Counted from the stretch's first letter, positions 6,672 to 14,147 are shown. The stretch: DNA of 15,135 nt from Planctomycetota bacterium (GCA_003559755.1 PWKM01000136.1:1-15135); one strand, 5' to 3'. Notes: generated by a model from the letters alone, not told the origin. Made by a program: numbers and translations.

Positions 6672-7427
6672 TCAGCCGGGCTCCGACCCGACATTCGACA
6701 GGTGTTTGACCAGCCAGGTCGTCTGGCTCTGCGCCTTGATGATGGCGTTCTGGACGGCCCGCAGCTCGGATTCCAGCCCGTCGCACTTTCGGTTCACCAG
6801 GTCACGGATGTGTTCGATCTGTACCCGGAGCTTCTTGGTGGTGGAATAGGCGGCGGCCCGTTCCGCGGCGATGGGGCCGGTGAGCGGGTCGAGCAGCCCG
6901 ATCGCCTTCTCGGCCACCCGCCCGGCCAGCAGGACGATCGGCCGGAGCCCCACGTTCGCCTTCTCGGGGGTGGCTCGGACGCACTGGATGGCGGCCCGCC
7001 ATCGGAACTGGAGATGATGTTTCGGGTTGCAGGAGAGGCCCAGCCATCGGGCCTGCTTCCACGACTCCCGGGCCATCTGTTCGTCGATGGTCCCGAACAT
7101 CTCCTGGCGGATGACCCTCGCCATCCGGCTCTCCCCGGCGAGTCCGTCCCCGTCCTTTCCGGCGTCAAACTCGACCAGTTCGGCGAGGTGATTGAACGAG
7201 CCGGCCACGTCACGGACCATCGCGCAGATGGTGTGGGCCGACGCGGGCGCCTGTTGGACCGCGTCGCACAGGTCTGAATCGGCCATCCCCAGGCCGGATG
7301 TCGCCAGGGCTCGAGCTTCCCGGTACAACACCTCCAGCGAATTGCACAGCTCGTCGCACAGTGCAAGCCGATGCCGCATTCGTGACTCGTGGCTGCGGAG
7401 CGAGAGAAGCATTCGGGCTTCCGGCAT
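6672..7427 (-). CDS. Helical protein of unknown function
   Basis: I do not recognise this family. It is about 251 residues long, predicted mainly alpha-helical and soluble, with no signal peptide or membrane segment. It has several Cys and His residues without a clear metal-site pattern; a CNPKHH segment is near the middle. The C-terminal ~50 residues (TTKKLRVQIEHIRDLV onward) look like coiled coil. The start is uncertain: the frame is open back to 7613, with a GTG at 7490 and ATGs at 7427, 7412 and 7373, none with a good ribosome binding site. I chose the first ATG clear of the intergenic repeat. The gene converges on top6B with 12 bp between stops and lies downstream of serA on the same strand. 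Its codon choice resembles its neighbours. Confidence 0.6.
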   Translation of the reverse strand: MPEARMLLSLRSHESRMRHRLALCDELCNSLEVLYREARALATSGLGMADSDLCDAVQQAPASAHTICAMVRDVAGSFNHLAELVEFDAGKDGDGLAGESRMARVIRQEMFGTIDEQMARESWKQARWLGLSCNPKHHLQFRWRAAIQCVRATPEKANVGLRPIVLLAGRVAEKAIGLLDPLTGPIAAERAAAYSTTKKLRVQIEHIRDLVNRKCDGLESELRAVQNAIIKAQSQTTWLVKHLSNVGSEPG

Positions 7428-7568
7428 TTCCGGCAAGGAACCGGAGCTCTCTCCGCAGTCCCCCTCGGATCGACGCTCTTGATTGGGCACAGATATCCCC
7501 GTAATCTGGGGCCGATGTTGTCGAACAGGTCCTAATGCTGTCGTACCAGAATTATCGGCAGCCCGGCC

Positions 7569-7605
7569 GCCCGGTTTAGACACGAAAAAAGGGGGCAAAC
7601 CGGGC
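7569..7605. repeat. Inverted repeat downstream of serA
   Basis: GCCCGGTTT (7569-7577) and AAACCGGGC (7597-7605) form a perfect 9-bp inverted repeat with a 19-nt loop. Read on the minus strand, the loop holds a C5T6 tract. It lies 33 bp beyond the serA stop. It may help end serA transcription, but the T-run is in the loop and not after the stem, so it is not a standard intrinsic terminator. Confidence 0.4.
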
Positions 7606-7637
7606 CGGCACATGGCACGGCAAGGGCCGCAACCGGC

Positions 7638-9215
7638 TTACAGGCGGATGAGTTTGGCGTCGAATATGATGGGCGAAGATTTCACCGCGGCGAGAACGTC
7701 GGCGGACAGCGCGTCGTCGATGTTGATCACCGTCACCGCAGTCCCGCCCTGCACGTCCCGCCCGACGGTCATGTTGGCGATATTGACCCCGTGCTCGGCG
7801 AGGATCGTGCTCACGTAGCTGATCACGCCCGGCTTGTCCTTGTTGGTGCAGACCAGGATGTAGCCGTCGGGCACCACGTCCACGTGATACTCGTTGATCC
7901 GCACGATCCGGGGGTCCTTGACGCCGAAGAAGGCCCCGCCGATGGAGAGTTGCTGGGGCCCGTCGCCGACCTGGACGGTCAGCAGGTTGGCGAAGTCTTT
8001 CGAGTGCGGGTTGGTCACCTCGGAGACGCGGACGCCCCGCTCGCGGGCGATGATCGGAGCGTTCACCTGGTTCACCGGCCCTTCCATCAGGATGGACAGG
8101 ATGCCGGTGAGCAGGGACGCGGTCACGAAATCCAGCGGGTTCTCGGTGAACTCGCCGGAGTACGTGACCCGAATCTCCTCGATCGGCTGGTCCCAGAGCT
8201 GGACGACGGCCCGGCCCAGCCGGGTGGCGAGTTCGGCGTAGGGCCGAACGGCGGCCATGGTCTCGGGGTCGATCATCGGGGCGTTCACCGCATTGCGGGG
8301 CGGCTTGCCCTCGAGCACGTCACATACCTGGGTCGCCACCTGTTCGGCCACGCTTTTCTGGGCCTCGCTCGTCAGCGCCCCGAGGTGCGGCGTGCATACG
8401 ACGTTGTCCAGCCCGATCAGGGGGTTGCCCTCCGGCGGCTCGCTGGAATACACGTCGAGGGCGCAGCCGGCCACCTTGCCCGACCTCAGCCCCTCGAGCA
8501 GCGCCTCCTCGTCGATGATCCCGCCGCGAGCGCAGTTGACCAGCCGAACGCCGTCCTTCATCTCGGCGATCTCGCCGGAGCCGAGCAGGCCGCGCGTTTC
8601 GTCGGTGAGCGGGGTATGGACGGAGATGTAGTCGGCGGTGCGGATCAGCTCGTCGAAGTCGGTCATCTCGATATCGAGGGTGCGGCTGGCGGCTCCGGCG
8701 ATGAACGGGGCGTACCCGACGACCTTCATTCCGAAACCGGCGGCCCGTCTTGCCACGGCCCGGCCGATGCGGCCGACGCCGATGATCCCCAGCGTCTTGC
8801 CCCCGAGCTCGGTCCCCCGGAACTGCTTGCGCTCCCACTTCCCATCGGCCAGGGCTTTCTGTGCCTGGGGGATTTTGCGGGACAGGGCCAGGATCATGGC
8901 CATCGTCAGCTCGGCCGTCGATATGGTGTTCCCCTCGGGGGTGTTGATTACCATGACCCCGCGGCGGGTCGCCGCGTCCAGATCGATGTTATCGACGCCG
9001 ACGCCGGCTCGACCGATCACCGACAGCTCTTCCCCGGCCTCGATGACCTCGGCGGTCACCTTCGTACCGCTCCGCACGATCAGCGCCCGGGCGTCGGCGA
9101 TCGCATCGAGCAGCTCGCGGCCCGACAGCCCCGGGCTGTACACGATCTCGTGTCCGGCGCCCTTCAGAATGTCCCGTCCAACGTCTGACAGCGTATCGGT
9201 GATTAGCACTTTCAT
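7638..9215 (-). CDS. serA: D-3-phosphoglycerate dehydrogenase, long form with ACT domain
   Basis: A 525-residue enzyme that oxidises 3-phosphoglycerate to 3-phosphohydroxypyruvate with NAD, the first step of serine synthesis in the cytoplasm. The substrate-binding half opens with MKVLITDTL. The Rossmann motif GIIGVGRIG is at 143-151. Catalytic residues are Arg230 (in NCARGG), Glu259 (in SSEPP) and His277 (in PHLGA). NTPEGNT (91-97) is typical of the family. Residues about 315-445 are the intervening (ASB) domain of the long bacterial form, and 450-525 an ACT domain, which in many SerA proteins mediates feedback by serine. The ATG at 9215 is preferred over an in-frame TTG at 9233: GAGGGA (9226-9231) overlaps that TTG and can serve as ribosome binding site for the ATG, at a rather long spacing. 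Confidence 0.97.
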   Translation of the reverse strand: MKVLITDTLSDVGRDILKGAGHEIVYSPGLSGRELLDAIADARALIVRSGTKVTAEVIEAGEELSVIGRAGVGVDNIDLDAATRRGVMVINTPEGNTISTAELTMAMILALSRKIPQAQKALADGKWERKQFRGTELGGKTLGIIGVGRIGRAVARRAAGFGMKVVGYAPFIAGAASRTLDIEMTDFDELIRTADYISVHTPLTDETRGLLGSGEIAEMKDGVRLVNCARGGIIDEEALLEGLRSGKVAGCALDVYSSEPPEGNPLIGLDNVVCTPHLGALTSEAQKSVAEQVATQVCDVLEGKPPRNAVNAPMIDPETMAAVRPYAELATRLGRAVVQLWDQPIEEIRVTYSGEFTENPLDFVTASLLTGILSILMEGPVNQVNAPIIARERGVRVSEVTNPHSKDFANLLTVQVGDGPQQLSIGGAFFGVKDPRIVRINEYHVDVVPDGYILVCTNKDKPGVISYVSTILAEHGVNIANMTVGRDVQGGTAVTVINIDDALSADVLAAVKSSPIIFDAKLIRL

Positions 9216-9275
9216 CAGGTTATGTTCCCTCAAGGTTTACGGCGCTTCGCTATCCGGAAGAGATGGCGCGGGCGG

Positions 9276-9304
9276 ATTATAGGTGTGGGGGCGGGGCCAG
9301 TCAA
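9276..9304 (-). promoter_or_regulatory. Strong sigma-70 promoter of serA
   Basis: Read on the minus strand: TTGACT (9299-9304, 5/6) and TATAAT (9276-9281, 6/6) with the optimal 17-bp spacer. The start would be near 9269, giving a leader of about 54 nt. This is the best-matching sigma-70 promoter in the window. Confidence 0.75.
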
Positions 9305-9319
9305 TCGGGGGGGGCGGGA

Positions 9320-10060
9320 TCAGGTGGCCGGCTGTCGGAACCACAGGTCGTAGACCGCCACCAGCGCCAGAACGGCCAGCCCGACGCTCAGAAGCAGGAT
9401 GAAGAGGAGCAGGGGGTAGATCCATACGGAGTTCGACCGGGCCAGCCACAGACAGACGGGACAGGCCGCCGCCATCCCGAACGTGGTGCTGATGAACAGG
9501 ACTTTCGTCCGCTCGAACAACGAGGATTGCACGAACATCAGCCCCAGCCCCCCGAACGCCAGCGCGATGAAGACCAGGTAGACCGCCGTGCCGCCGGCAA
9601 GCGCGGCCGGAGAGACCGGCTGTTGGACCACGGCCAGCGCCGCCGTGCGGCGATATTCCTCCTGCCGATCGGCGATGGTCTTCTCTTCGTCCGGCACATC
9701 GGCCCGGAAGTCCAGCTTGCTCCCTGCCAGCAGATCGAGAACCGCGTCCAGGCCCTCGCGCGGGGCCCCGTCGCGTGCCCACTCCTTGAGCCGGTTCAAC
9801 TGGCCGGGCCGGGGCGGCATCACGATCTCGTAGTCCCGGGGGTTCTCGGCGGCGAGGGCCAGCACGGGCTCGTCGGCACCGGAGAGCCGAACGCGGATGT
9901 CGCAAATGGAGAGGGTGGGCAGGCCGTCCGCCCCTTTACAGCCGTCATAGAGGGCGCCGAGCCCGACCAGCCAGGCGGCACATAAGAGGACGATGAACCC
10001 GGTGAGCAGCAGCTTGCTGCTTACGGACAGCTCGTATAATCTCGTGCGTTGGTATAGGAT
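9320..10060 (-). CDS. Four-helix membrane protein with an apparent ATC start codon
   Basis: A protein of about 246 residues if translation starts at the ATC at 10058-10060. Hydrophobic segments lie near residues 17-38, 156-177, 186-207 and 212-238, with a hydrophilic domain (about 40-150) between the first and second. If the N-terminus is cytoplasmic, this domain would face outside. It contains a DGLPTLSICDIR stretch like one I recall from planctomycete membrane-anchored proteins of unknown role. The first in-frame ATG, GTG or TTG is the GTG at 9865 (residue 66); starting there would lose the first membrane segment and leave no ribosome binding site. AGGAGG (10069-10074) is 8 nt before the ATC, and a promoter at 10088-10116 puts the mRNA start only about 20 nt upstream. 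The gene lies upstream of serA on the same strand, but serA has its own promoter. Function unknown. Confidence 0.72.
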   Translation of the reverse strand: MLYQRTRLYELSVSSKLLLTGFIVLLCAAWLVGLGALYDGCKGADGLPTLSICDIRVRLSGADEPVLALAAENPRDYEIVMPPRPGQLNRLKEWARDGAPREGLDAVLDLLAGSKLDFRADVPDEEKTIADRQEEYRRTAALAVVQQPVSPAALAGGTAVYLVFIALAFGGLGLMFVQSSLFERTKVLFISTTFGMAAACPVCLWLARSNSVWIYPLLLFILLLSVGLAVLALVAVYDLWFRQPAT

Positions 10061-10068
10061 GTCCTGTC

Positions 10069-10074
10069 CCTCCT
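10069..10074 (-). promoter_or_regulatory. Shine-Dalgarno sequence pointing to an ATC start
   Basis: AGGAGG on the minus strand, 8 nt before the ATC at 10058-10060. An in-frame TAG overlaps this element (10072-10074), so translation cannot begin further upstream in this frame. Confidence 0.65.
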
Positions 10075-10087
10075 AATGATGAGCGGC

Positions 10088-10116
10088 AGGGTATCAGGGT
10101 GATGCTGAAAAGTCAA
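10088..10116 (-). promoter_or_regulatory. Putative sigma-70 promoter of the four-helix membrane protein
   Basis: Read on the minus strand: TTGACT (10111-10116, 5/6) and TACCCT (10088-10093, 3/6, preceded by TGA as in extended -10 elements) with a 17-bp spacer. The start would be near 10081, about 20 nt before the ATC start codon. Confidence 0.5.
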
Positions 10117-10164
10117 TCCGCAGCGCGGGGAAACCGCGAAGTCAGACCGCGGGCATTATGGCGA

Positions 10165-10515
10165 TTACAGGCCGTCCATCAGGAACGCTTTTGCGATCTC
10201 CATCATGATCTCGAACGACATTTTGTCGCCCACGGTCTCGGATACGCTGCGGATTTTTTCCTTGACCTTTTCGCTGCTGATCGCCCGGAGAAACCTCCGC
10301 CCCTCCCCGGTCAGGCCGTGGATGATGTGCGGACCGTCCGGAGCGGGCGCCGGCTTGCCCTCAATCAGGCCCTTCCTCATCAACAGGTGCACGTGCCGGT
10401 TCGTATCGGCTGCATCGTGCCCTTCGAGGGCCTGAACATCGGACGCGGTTGAAGGGTGCGTCGTTCGTGCGGCATGGGCGAGCAGTTCGCGGATGACGTG
10501 GGGATCGTGTTTCAT
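10165..10515 (-). CDS. DUF2513-like small protein, winged-helix type
   Basis: A 116-residue protein resembling DUF2513. It opens with MKHDPHVIRELLAHA, has a middle RHVHLLMRKGLIEG that reads like a recognition helix plus wing, then IIHGLTGEGRRFLRAI and a helical tail (SSEKVKEKIRSVSE onward). DUF2513 proteins share the pattern 'one helix, H-x-x-L-L-x-x-x-G-L-I, then L-T-x-E-G-x-x-F-L' and look like MarR or PadR-type DNA-binding folds, but their role is not established. I chose ATG 10515, with an AGGACC ribosome-binding-like sequence just upstream; an in-frame ATG at 10638 lies at the predicted promoter and is less likely. It is divergent from the SLC12-type transporter gene and could regulate it; that is inference. 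Confidence 0.78.
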   Translation of the reverse strand: MKHDPHVIRELLAHAARTTHPSTASDVQALEGHDAADTNRHVHLLMRKGLIEGKPAPAPDGPHIIHGLTGEGRRFLRAISSEKVKEKIRSVSETVGDKMSFEIMMEIAKAFLMDGL

Positions 10516-10605
10516 AGGTCCTGCCCTTACCTGGTTGCGGAACGCTTTCCTTCCGGCGTATGTTGCTCGCCCGGATGCCCGCCCGACAACCTCGCTGCCG
10601 CCAGT

Positions 10606-10633
10606 GAGGATATCCTCGGACGACAGCCGTCCG
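10606..10633. repeat. Two adjoining dyads in the DUF2513-gene leader
   Basis: GAGGATATCCTC (10606-10617) is a perfect 12-bp palindrome. It shares its last base with a hairpin CGGACG-N5-CGTCCG (10617-10633). Both lie where the minus-strand transcript would begin (about 10633). They could be an operator or a 5'-end stem-loop. Confidence 0.35.
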
Positions 10634-10639
10634 GCCATC

Positions 10640-10668
10640 AATATCAGCGATCCAGCTCTGGGTGTCAA
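10640..10668 (-). promoter_or_regulatory. Putative sigma-70 promoter of the DUF2513-like gene
   Basis: Read on the minus strand: TTGACA (10663-10668, 6/6) and GATATT (10640-10645, 4/6), 17 bp apart. The start would be near 10633, giving a leader of about 118 nt. Confidence 0.45.
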
Positions 10669-10793
10669 GCGTCTTCTGCTGCGACATTCTTCTGTCGGCT
10701 CGCCGAGCTCGGCCCCGACGTACAAGAAGACGACGCAATCGGCGAAACTCGTCGAGTCTGCCCGCTGAATCCGGGGTGCTGTTCGAGGGCGAG

Positions 10794-10822
10794 TTGACAG
10801 GCGGCGGTTGGAAATACAGAAT
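10794..10822 (+). promoter_or_regulatory. Sigma-70 promoter of the SLC12-type transporter gene
   Basis: TTGACA (10794-10799, 6/6) and CAGAAT (10817-10822, 4/6), 17 bp apart. The start would be near 10829, about 87 nt before the ATG at 10916. This argues against the in-frame TTG at 10808, which lies inside the promoter. Confidence 0.55.
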
Positions 10823-10823
10823 A

Positions 10824-10858
10824 CGCACGCCCTGCACGGTGGACGGTGCCGGCGTGCG
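10824..10858. repeat. 35-bp dyad overlapping the predicted transcription start of the transporter gene
   Basis: CGCACGCC (10824-10831) and GGCGTGCG (10851-10858) form a perfect 8-bp inverted repeat. Inside it GCAC (10834-10837) pairs with GTGC (10846-10849), extending the stem. It is either an operator or an mRNA leader stem-loop. Confidence 0.45.
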
Positions 10859-10915
10859 GCAAGTGTTCGGGCGACAACCCAGTTGGATGAGCCATTCCGG
10901 ACCGGCGCAATCGAT

Positions 10916-13105
10916 ATGGCAGAGAACGCGACAAGATCGGACGACGCTCCGGTAGGTCGATTCGGGACCTTCGGGGCCGTCTTTACGCCGAGTCTGTTGA
11001 CGATCCTCGGCGTGATAATGTTCCTGCGGCTGTCCACCGTGGTGGGCAATGCAGGGCTGTGGCATGCCCTGTTGGTCATCGGTATGGCCAATCTGATCAC
11101 CCTGATCACGGGCCTCTCCATATCCGCCATCGCGACCAACATGCGGGTCCGGGGCGGGGGGGCATACTACCTGATCAGCCGCAGCATCGGCATCGAGTTC
11201 GGCGGCGTCATCGCCATCTTCTTTTACCTTGCCCAGACCGTGGCGGTGACGATGTATGTCGTCGGATTTACCGAGGCGCTCTATCCGCTGGTCTCCGGGA
11301 TCGGGCTGTCCTTCCGCACCATTGCCACGATTACCAACATCCTCGTGTTCGCCTGTGTCATCACCGGTGCGGGCTGGGCGATCCGCATTCAATACGTCAT
11401 TCTGACCGTTCTTCTTCTGGCGATCGTCTCGTTTTTCGTGGGCGCCGCCCTCGATTTTTCGCCCGAGGTGCTTCGGGCGAACCTGGAGACGGGCTGGACC
11501 CGCGGCCACTCCTTCTTCACCATTTTTGCCCTGTTCTTCCCGGCCGTCACTGGCATCATGGCCGGGGTCAACATGTCCGGCGATCTGAAGGACCCCAGCC
11601 GGTCACTCCCGCTGGGCGTCCTGTCGGTCATCGGCGTCTCCGCCTTCATCTACATCGGTATCGCGATTATGCTCGCCGCCAGCATCTCTCGGGCCGCTCT
11701 GGTCGGCGAGGGCTTTGTGATGATGGAAAACGCCCTGTTCCCGTCGATGGTGTATGCCGGGGTGATCTGCGCCACGCTCTCCTCCGCCCTTGGAAGCATG
11801 ATGGGCGCCCCCCGCATCATCCAGGCGTTTGCCCGGGATGACATCTTCCGGATGCTCCGCTGGTTCGGTCGCGGCAGCGGATGGGCCGGCGAGCCGCGCA
11901 ACGCGATCATCGTGACGTTCGTCATCGCCCAGATCGGCATCTTCGCCGGCGACCTCGACACGGTCGCACCCGTAATCACCATGTTCTTCCTGTTGACCTA
12001 TGGGACGGTGAACCTGGCCTGTTTCAACGAGATGCGGTCCCGGAACCCCAGTTTCCGCCCCGGGTTCCGCCTGAAACACTGGTCGATCCCTCTGGCCGGT
12101 GCACTGGGATGCATCGCCGTGATGTTCCTGGTCAGTGCGTTGTGGGCCGCGGTCGCTCTCGTGGTGAGCGGCCTGCTCTATTATCTGATAAATCGTGCCG
12201 ACGTCGCAGTCGAATGGGGCGATGTACAGAGCGGGCTCGCCTACCAGCGGGCGCGGAATTCGCTCCTGCGATTGGAGCACGAGGTCTATCATCCGAAGAA
12301 CTGGCGACCATCCATCATCGCTCTCAGCGGCGGGGCCTACAACCGGCTCCACCTGGCGGAATATGCCTGTTGGTTCACCGCCGACAGCGGGATCGTGTCG
12401 ATCGGGCAGGTCATCCTCGGAGACCTCGATACCCTCTACGAGGAACACCAGCGGGCCGAGGTCGAGCTGCGGACATTTATTCTCGACGAGAACATCGCGG
12501 CGTTCCCGGTGGTCGTGGTCGAGGAAGACCTGCACACCGCCGTCACAGCCCTGGTCCAATGCCATGGGATCAGCGGCCTCCGGCCCAACACCGTGCTGCT
12601 CGGCTGGAGCCAGGACCCGGCGCGAACCGAGATGTACACCGGCATGCTCCGACTCGTCAAAAGAATGAGACGGAGTCTGATCATCGTCGCCTGCGAGCAG
12701 AAACAGCAGAAGACCCGGGTGCCCGACGGGGCCATCAACCTCTGGTGGGAAAATAACGAGAACGACGCGCTGATGGTACTGCTTGCTTATATGCTCAAGA
12801 AAGCCCCGGAATGGCATCAGCATCCCATGCGCATCATTCGTCCGGTGGGGCTGGGCACCGATGTGAACCGTGTCGAGGAAGAGATGGACAAGGTGCTGGC
12901 CGTGGCCCGCATCGAGTCGGAACTCGCCATCGTCCCCACCGAGAACCCGAGAGAAGCGGTGCGAGAGGCGATGGGCCAGTCCGCCGTCCTGTTCGCCGGG
13001 TTCGACCCGGAGGCATCCGATTTCGCCGATCTCCAGCAGACCGTCGATCTGCCGGGCGATGTGATCCTCGTCTACAGCGCCGGCGACGCCTCCCTCGAGG
13101 CCTGA
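10916..13105 (+). CDS. SLC12-type cation-chloride cotransporter homologue (APC superfamily)
   Basis: A 729-residue membrane transporter. The N-terminal half (about 18-425) has some 12 hydrophobic segments of the APC fold, beginning FGAVFTPSLLTILGVIMFLR. The segment FFPAVTGIMAGVNMSGDLKDP (208-228) is the hallmark of the SLC12 cation-chloride cotransporters, and GAPRIIQAFARDDIF (297-311) is the matching later loop. The soluble C-terminal part (about 435-729) resembles the SLC12 cytosolic domain, with GLRPNTVLLGW and INLWW segments. Animal members move Na, K and Cl together; bacterial ones are little studied, so the substrate is open. The ATG at 10916 is chosen over the upstream TTG at 10808 because the promoter covers the latter and the hydrophobic core begins soon after 10916; no clear ribosome binding site is visible. 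It is divergent from the DUF2513-like gene. Confidence 0.9.
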   Translation: MAENATRSDDAPVGRFGTFGAVFTPSLLTILGVIMFLRLSTVVGNAGLWHALLVIGMANLITLITGLSISAIATNMRVRGGGAYYLISRSIGIEFGGVIAIFFYLAQTVAVTMYVVGFTEALYPLVSGIGLSFRTIATITNILVFACVITGAGWAIRIQYVILTVLLLAIVSFFVGAALDFSPEVLRANLETGWTRGHSFFTIFALFFPAVTGIMAGVNMSGDLKDPSRSLPLGVLSVIGVSAFIYIGIAIMLAASISRAALVGEGFVMMENALFPSMVYAGVICATLSSALGSMMGAPRIIQAFARDDIFRMLRWFGRGSGWAGEPRNAIIVTFVIAQIGIFAGDLDTVAPVITMFFLLTYGTVNLACFNEMRSRNPSFRPGFRLKHWSIPLAGALGCIAVMFLVSALWAAVALVVSGLLYYLINRADVAVEWGDVQSGLAYQRARNSLLRLEHEVYHPKNWRPSIIALSGGAYNRLHLAEYACWFTADSGIVSIGQVILGDLDTLYEEHQRAEVELRTFILDENIAAFPVVVVEEDLHTAVTALVQCHGISGLRPNTVLLGWSQDPARTEMYTGMLRLVKRMRRSLIIVACEQKQQKTRVPDGAINLWWENNENDALMVLLAYMLKKAPEWHQHPMRIIRPVGLGTDVNRVEEEMDKVLAVARIESELAIVPTENPREAVREAMGQSAVLFAGFDPEASDFADLQQTVDLPGDVILVYSAGDASLEA

Positions 13106-13228
13106 CAACTCGCTCGGCGGCTTCATTCCGTACACACATCATCGCGTCGTGAACGAGATGGATGCGGACCCGGCCGGGCGGCTGCGTCTGTGCGGTTCGC
13201 TCGGCGTGCCGCCCGCCCGGGGGGCTGG

Positions 13229-14137
13229 CTACTCGGCCCGCATGTAGTCCGGGTTCTCGGCGAGTTTGCGGCGTGCTTCCTCGAACATCATATTGACCGC
13301 GGGGTGGTCGCTCGGCCAGGCCCGGGATGCATAGTCGGGGTCGGCCTTCATCTTGGCGAACTCGGGCTCGAACTCGGCGAAGTACGAGCCGTAGATGTGG
13401 AACGAATCGGAGATGTCCACATACCGGCCCACCCGCACACCCCGGCCGAGCTTCTCGCTGATCCGGTCGGCGACCGTCCGCTGAAGGTCGGTCAGGGCGA
13501 ACGCGTTCATGAACCACGCCTTGTAGCCGTCCCGGCTCCGCCAGTGGCTGTTCAGGTTGAGCACCGGCTCGCCCGCGTCGTCGATCATGATGCGGAACCA
13601 CAGCCGCTGCAGGCACGGCGGGTCGTCGGTCGCCGGGTCGGCGTTCGGTATCCAGGTGATCGCCTGGGCGCGGCGGGTGTAGTGTGCCTCGGCGCACTTG
13701 TCGGCCACGTACTCGATCTGGTCGACCGGCGGGAGCGTGGTGGCGTCGGGGTCGTCGAGGTCGGTCGTCGCCCGGTAGCCGAACAGCCGCTGGTGGTAGG
13801 TGTAGGTCCACTTGTCGGGGTCGGACGGGTCGACCCAGTGGTCGTGGATGCCGTCGACGACTTCCTGCCGATAGACCTCGAGCTCCTCCGGCCCGCCGGG
13901 GAAGTTTTTGTGGATGCGGGGCTCGGCGAACGGGTCCGCGACCTCGATGACCGCCGTCGCGTCCCGGCTCGGCGGGTCGATGAACGCGCCCGCGTCGTCC
14001 CGGCGGTCGTATTCGGTCCGGACCGTGCCGCCCTGCTCCCACACGGCGATCAGAGCTTTCTCCCACGCCTCGGGCAGGTTGGCCCCTTTCACGCAAATGA
14101 CGGGGATGCTCCCCCTCGAATTCCCGACCGATCCCAT
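13229..14137 (-). CDS. thyA: Thymidylate synthase homologue, methanogen/archaeal type
   Basis: A 302-residue member of the thymidylate synthase fold, which methylates dUMP to dTMP using methylene-tetrahydrofolate or a related C1 carrier. The motif order follows ThyA: YHQRLFGY (114-121), Arg155-Arg156 (which bind phosphate across the dimer), PPC with nucleophile Cys175, RSRD (200-203, matching the RSxD phosphate site), Asn211 eight residues after Asp203 (the dUMP-selecting Asn) and HIY with His247/Tyr249. Stretches such as LPEAWEKAL near the N-terminus and DPPCLQ are typical of the methanogen-type proteins and unlike E. coli ThyA. Start: GGAGGT (14148-14153) fits GTG 14140 or ATG 14137; the ATG at 14146 is too close to it. 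The gene lies 49 bp after rsmE on the same strand, and converges on the transporter gene. The fold is firm; the exact substrate and cofactor are inferred. Confidence 0.87.
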   Translation of the reverse strand: MGSVGNSRGSIPVICVKGANLPEAWEKALIAVWEQGGTVRTEYDRRDDAGAFIDPPSRDATAVIEVADPFAEPRIHKNFPGGPEELEVYRQEVVDGIHDHWVDPSDPDKWTYTYHQRLFGYRATTDLDDPDATTLPPVDQIEYVADKCAEAHYTRRAQAITWIPNADPATDDPPCLQRLWFRIMIDDAGEPVLNLNSHWRSRDGYKAWFMNAFALTDLQRTVADRISEKLGRGVRVGRYVDISDSFHIYGSYFAEFEPEFAKMKADPDYASRAWPSDHPAVNMMFEEARRKLAENPDYMRAE

Positions 14138-14147
14138 CACGCTCATC

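Larger units (their letters stand above)
10516..10915. other. 400-bp divergent intergenic region with two promoters and several dyads
   Basis: No gene is supported here. On the minus strand there is a TTGACA promoter (10640-10668) with two adjoining dyads just downstream (10606-10633). On the plus strand there is a TTGACA promoter (10794-10822) with a 35-bp dyad at its start site (10824-10858). Open frames through this stretch in both directions look like non-coding extensions of the flanking genes. Confidence 0.55.

Noticed and set aside
7611..7632. A second sigma-54 promoter beginning TGGCAC
   Set aside because: The -12 TTGC element is missing at the required distance.
7791..9188. 465-codon plus-strand frame opposite serA
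   Set aside because: SerA motifs on the minus strand are complete; the plus frame is a composition shadow.
10808..10915. 36-residue N-terminal extension of the transporter from an upstream TTG
   Set aside because: The TTG lies between the -35 and -10 boxes of the predicted promoter, so it would not be transcribed from it. The extension has no conserved character.
10516..11142. N-terminal extension of the DUF2513-like protein by up to 209 residues
   Set aside because: It would cross the divergent promoter region and overlap the transporter gene. The DUF2513 similarity begins exactly at the ATG at 10515.
11603..13135. 510-codon open frame on the minus strand opposite the transporter gene
   Set aside because: Translation is rich in His, Asp and Gly with no domain pattern; the plus strand encodes an unmistakable membrane transporter.
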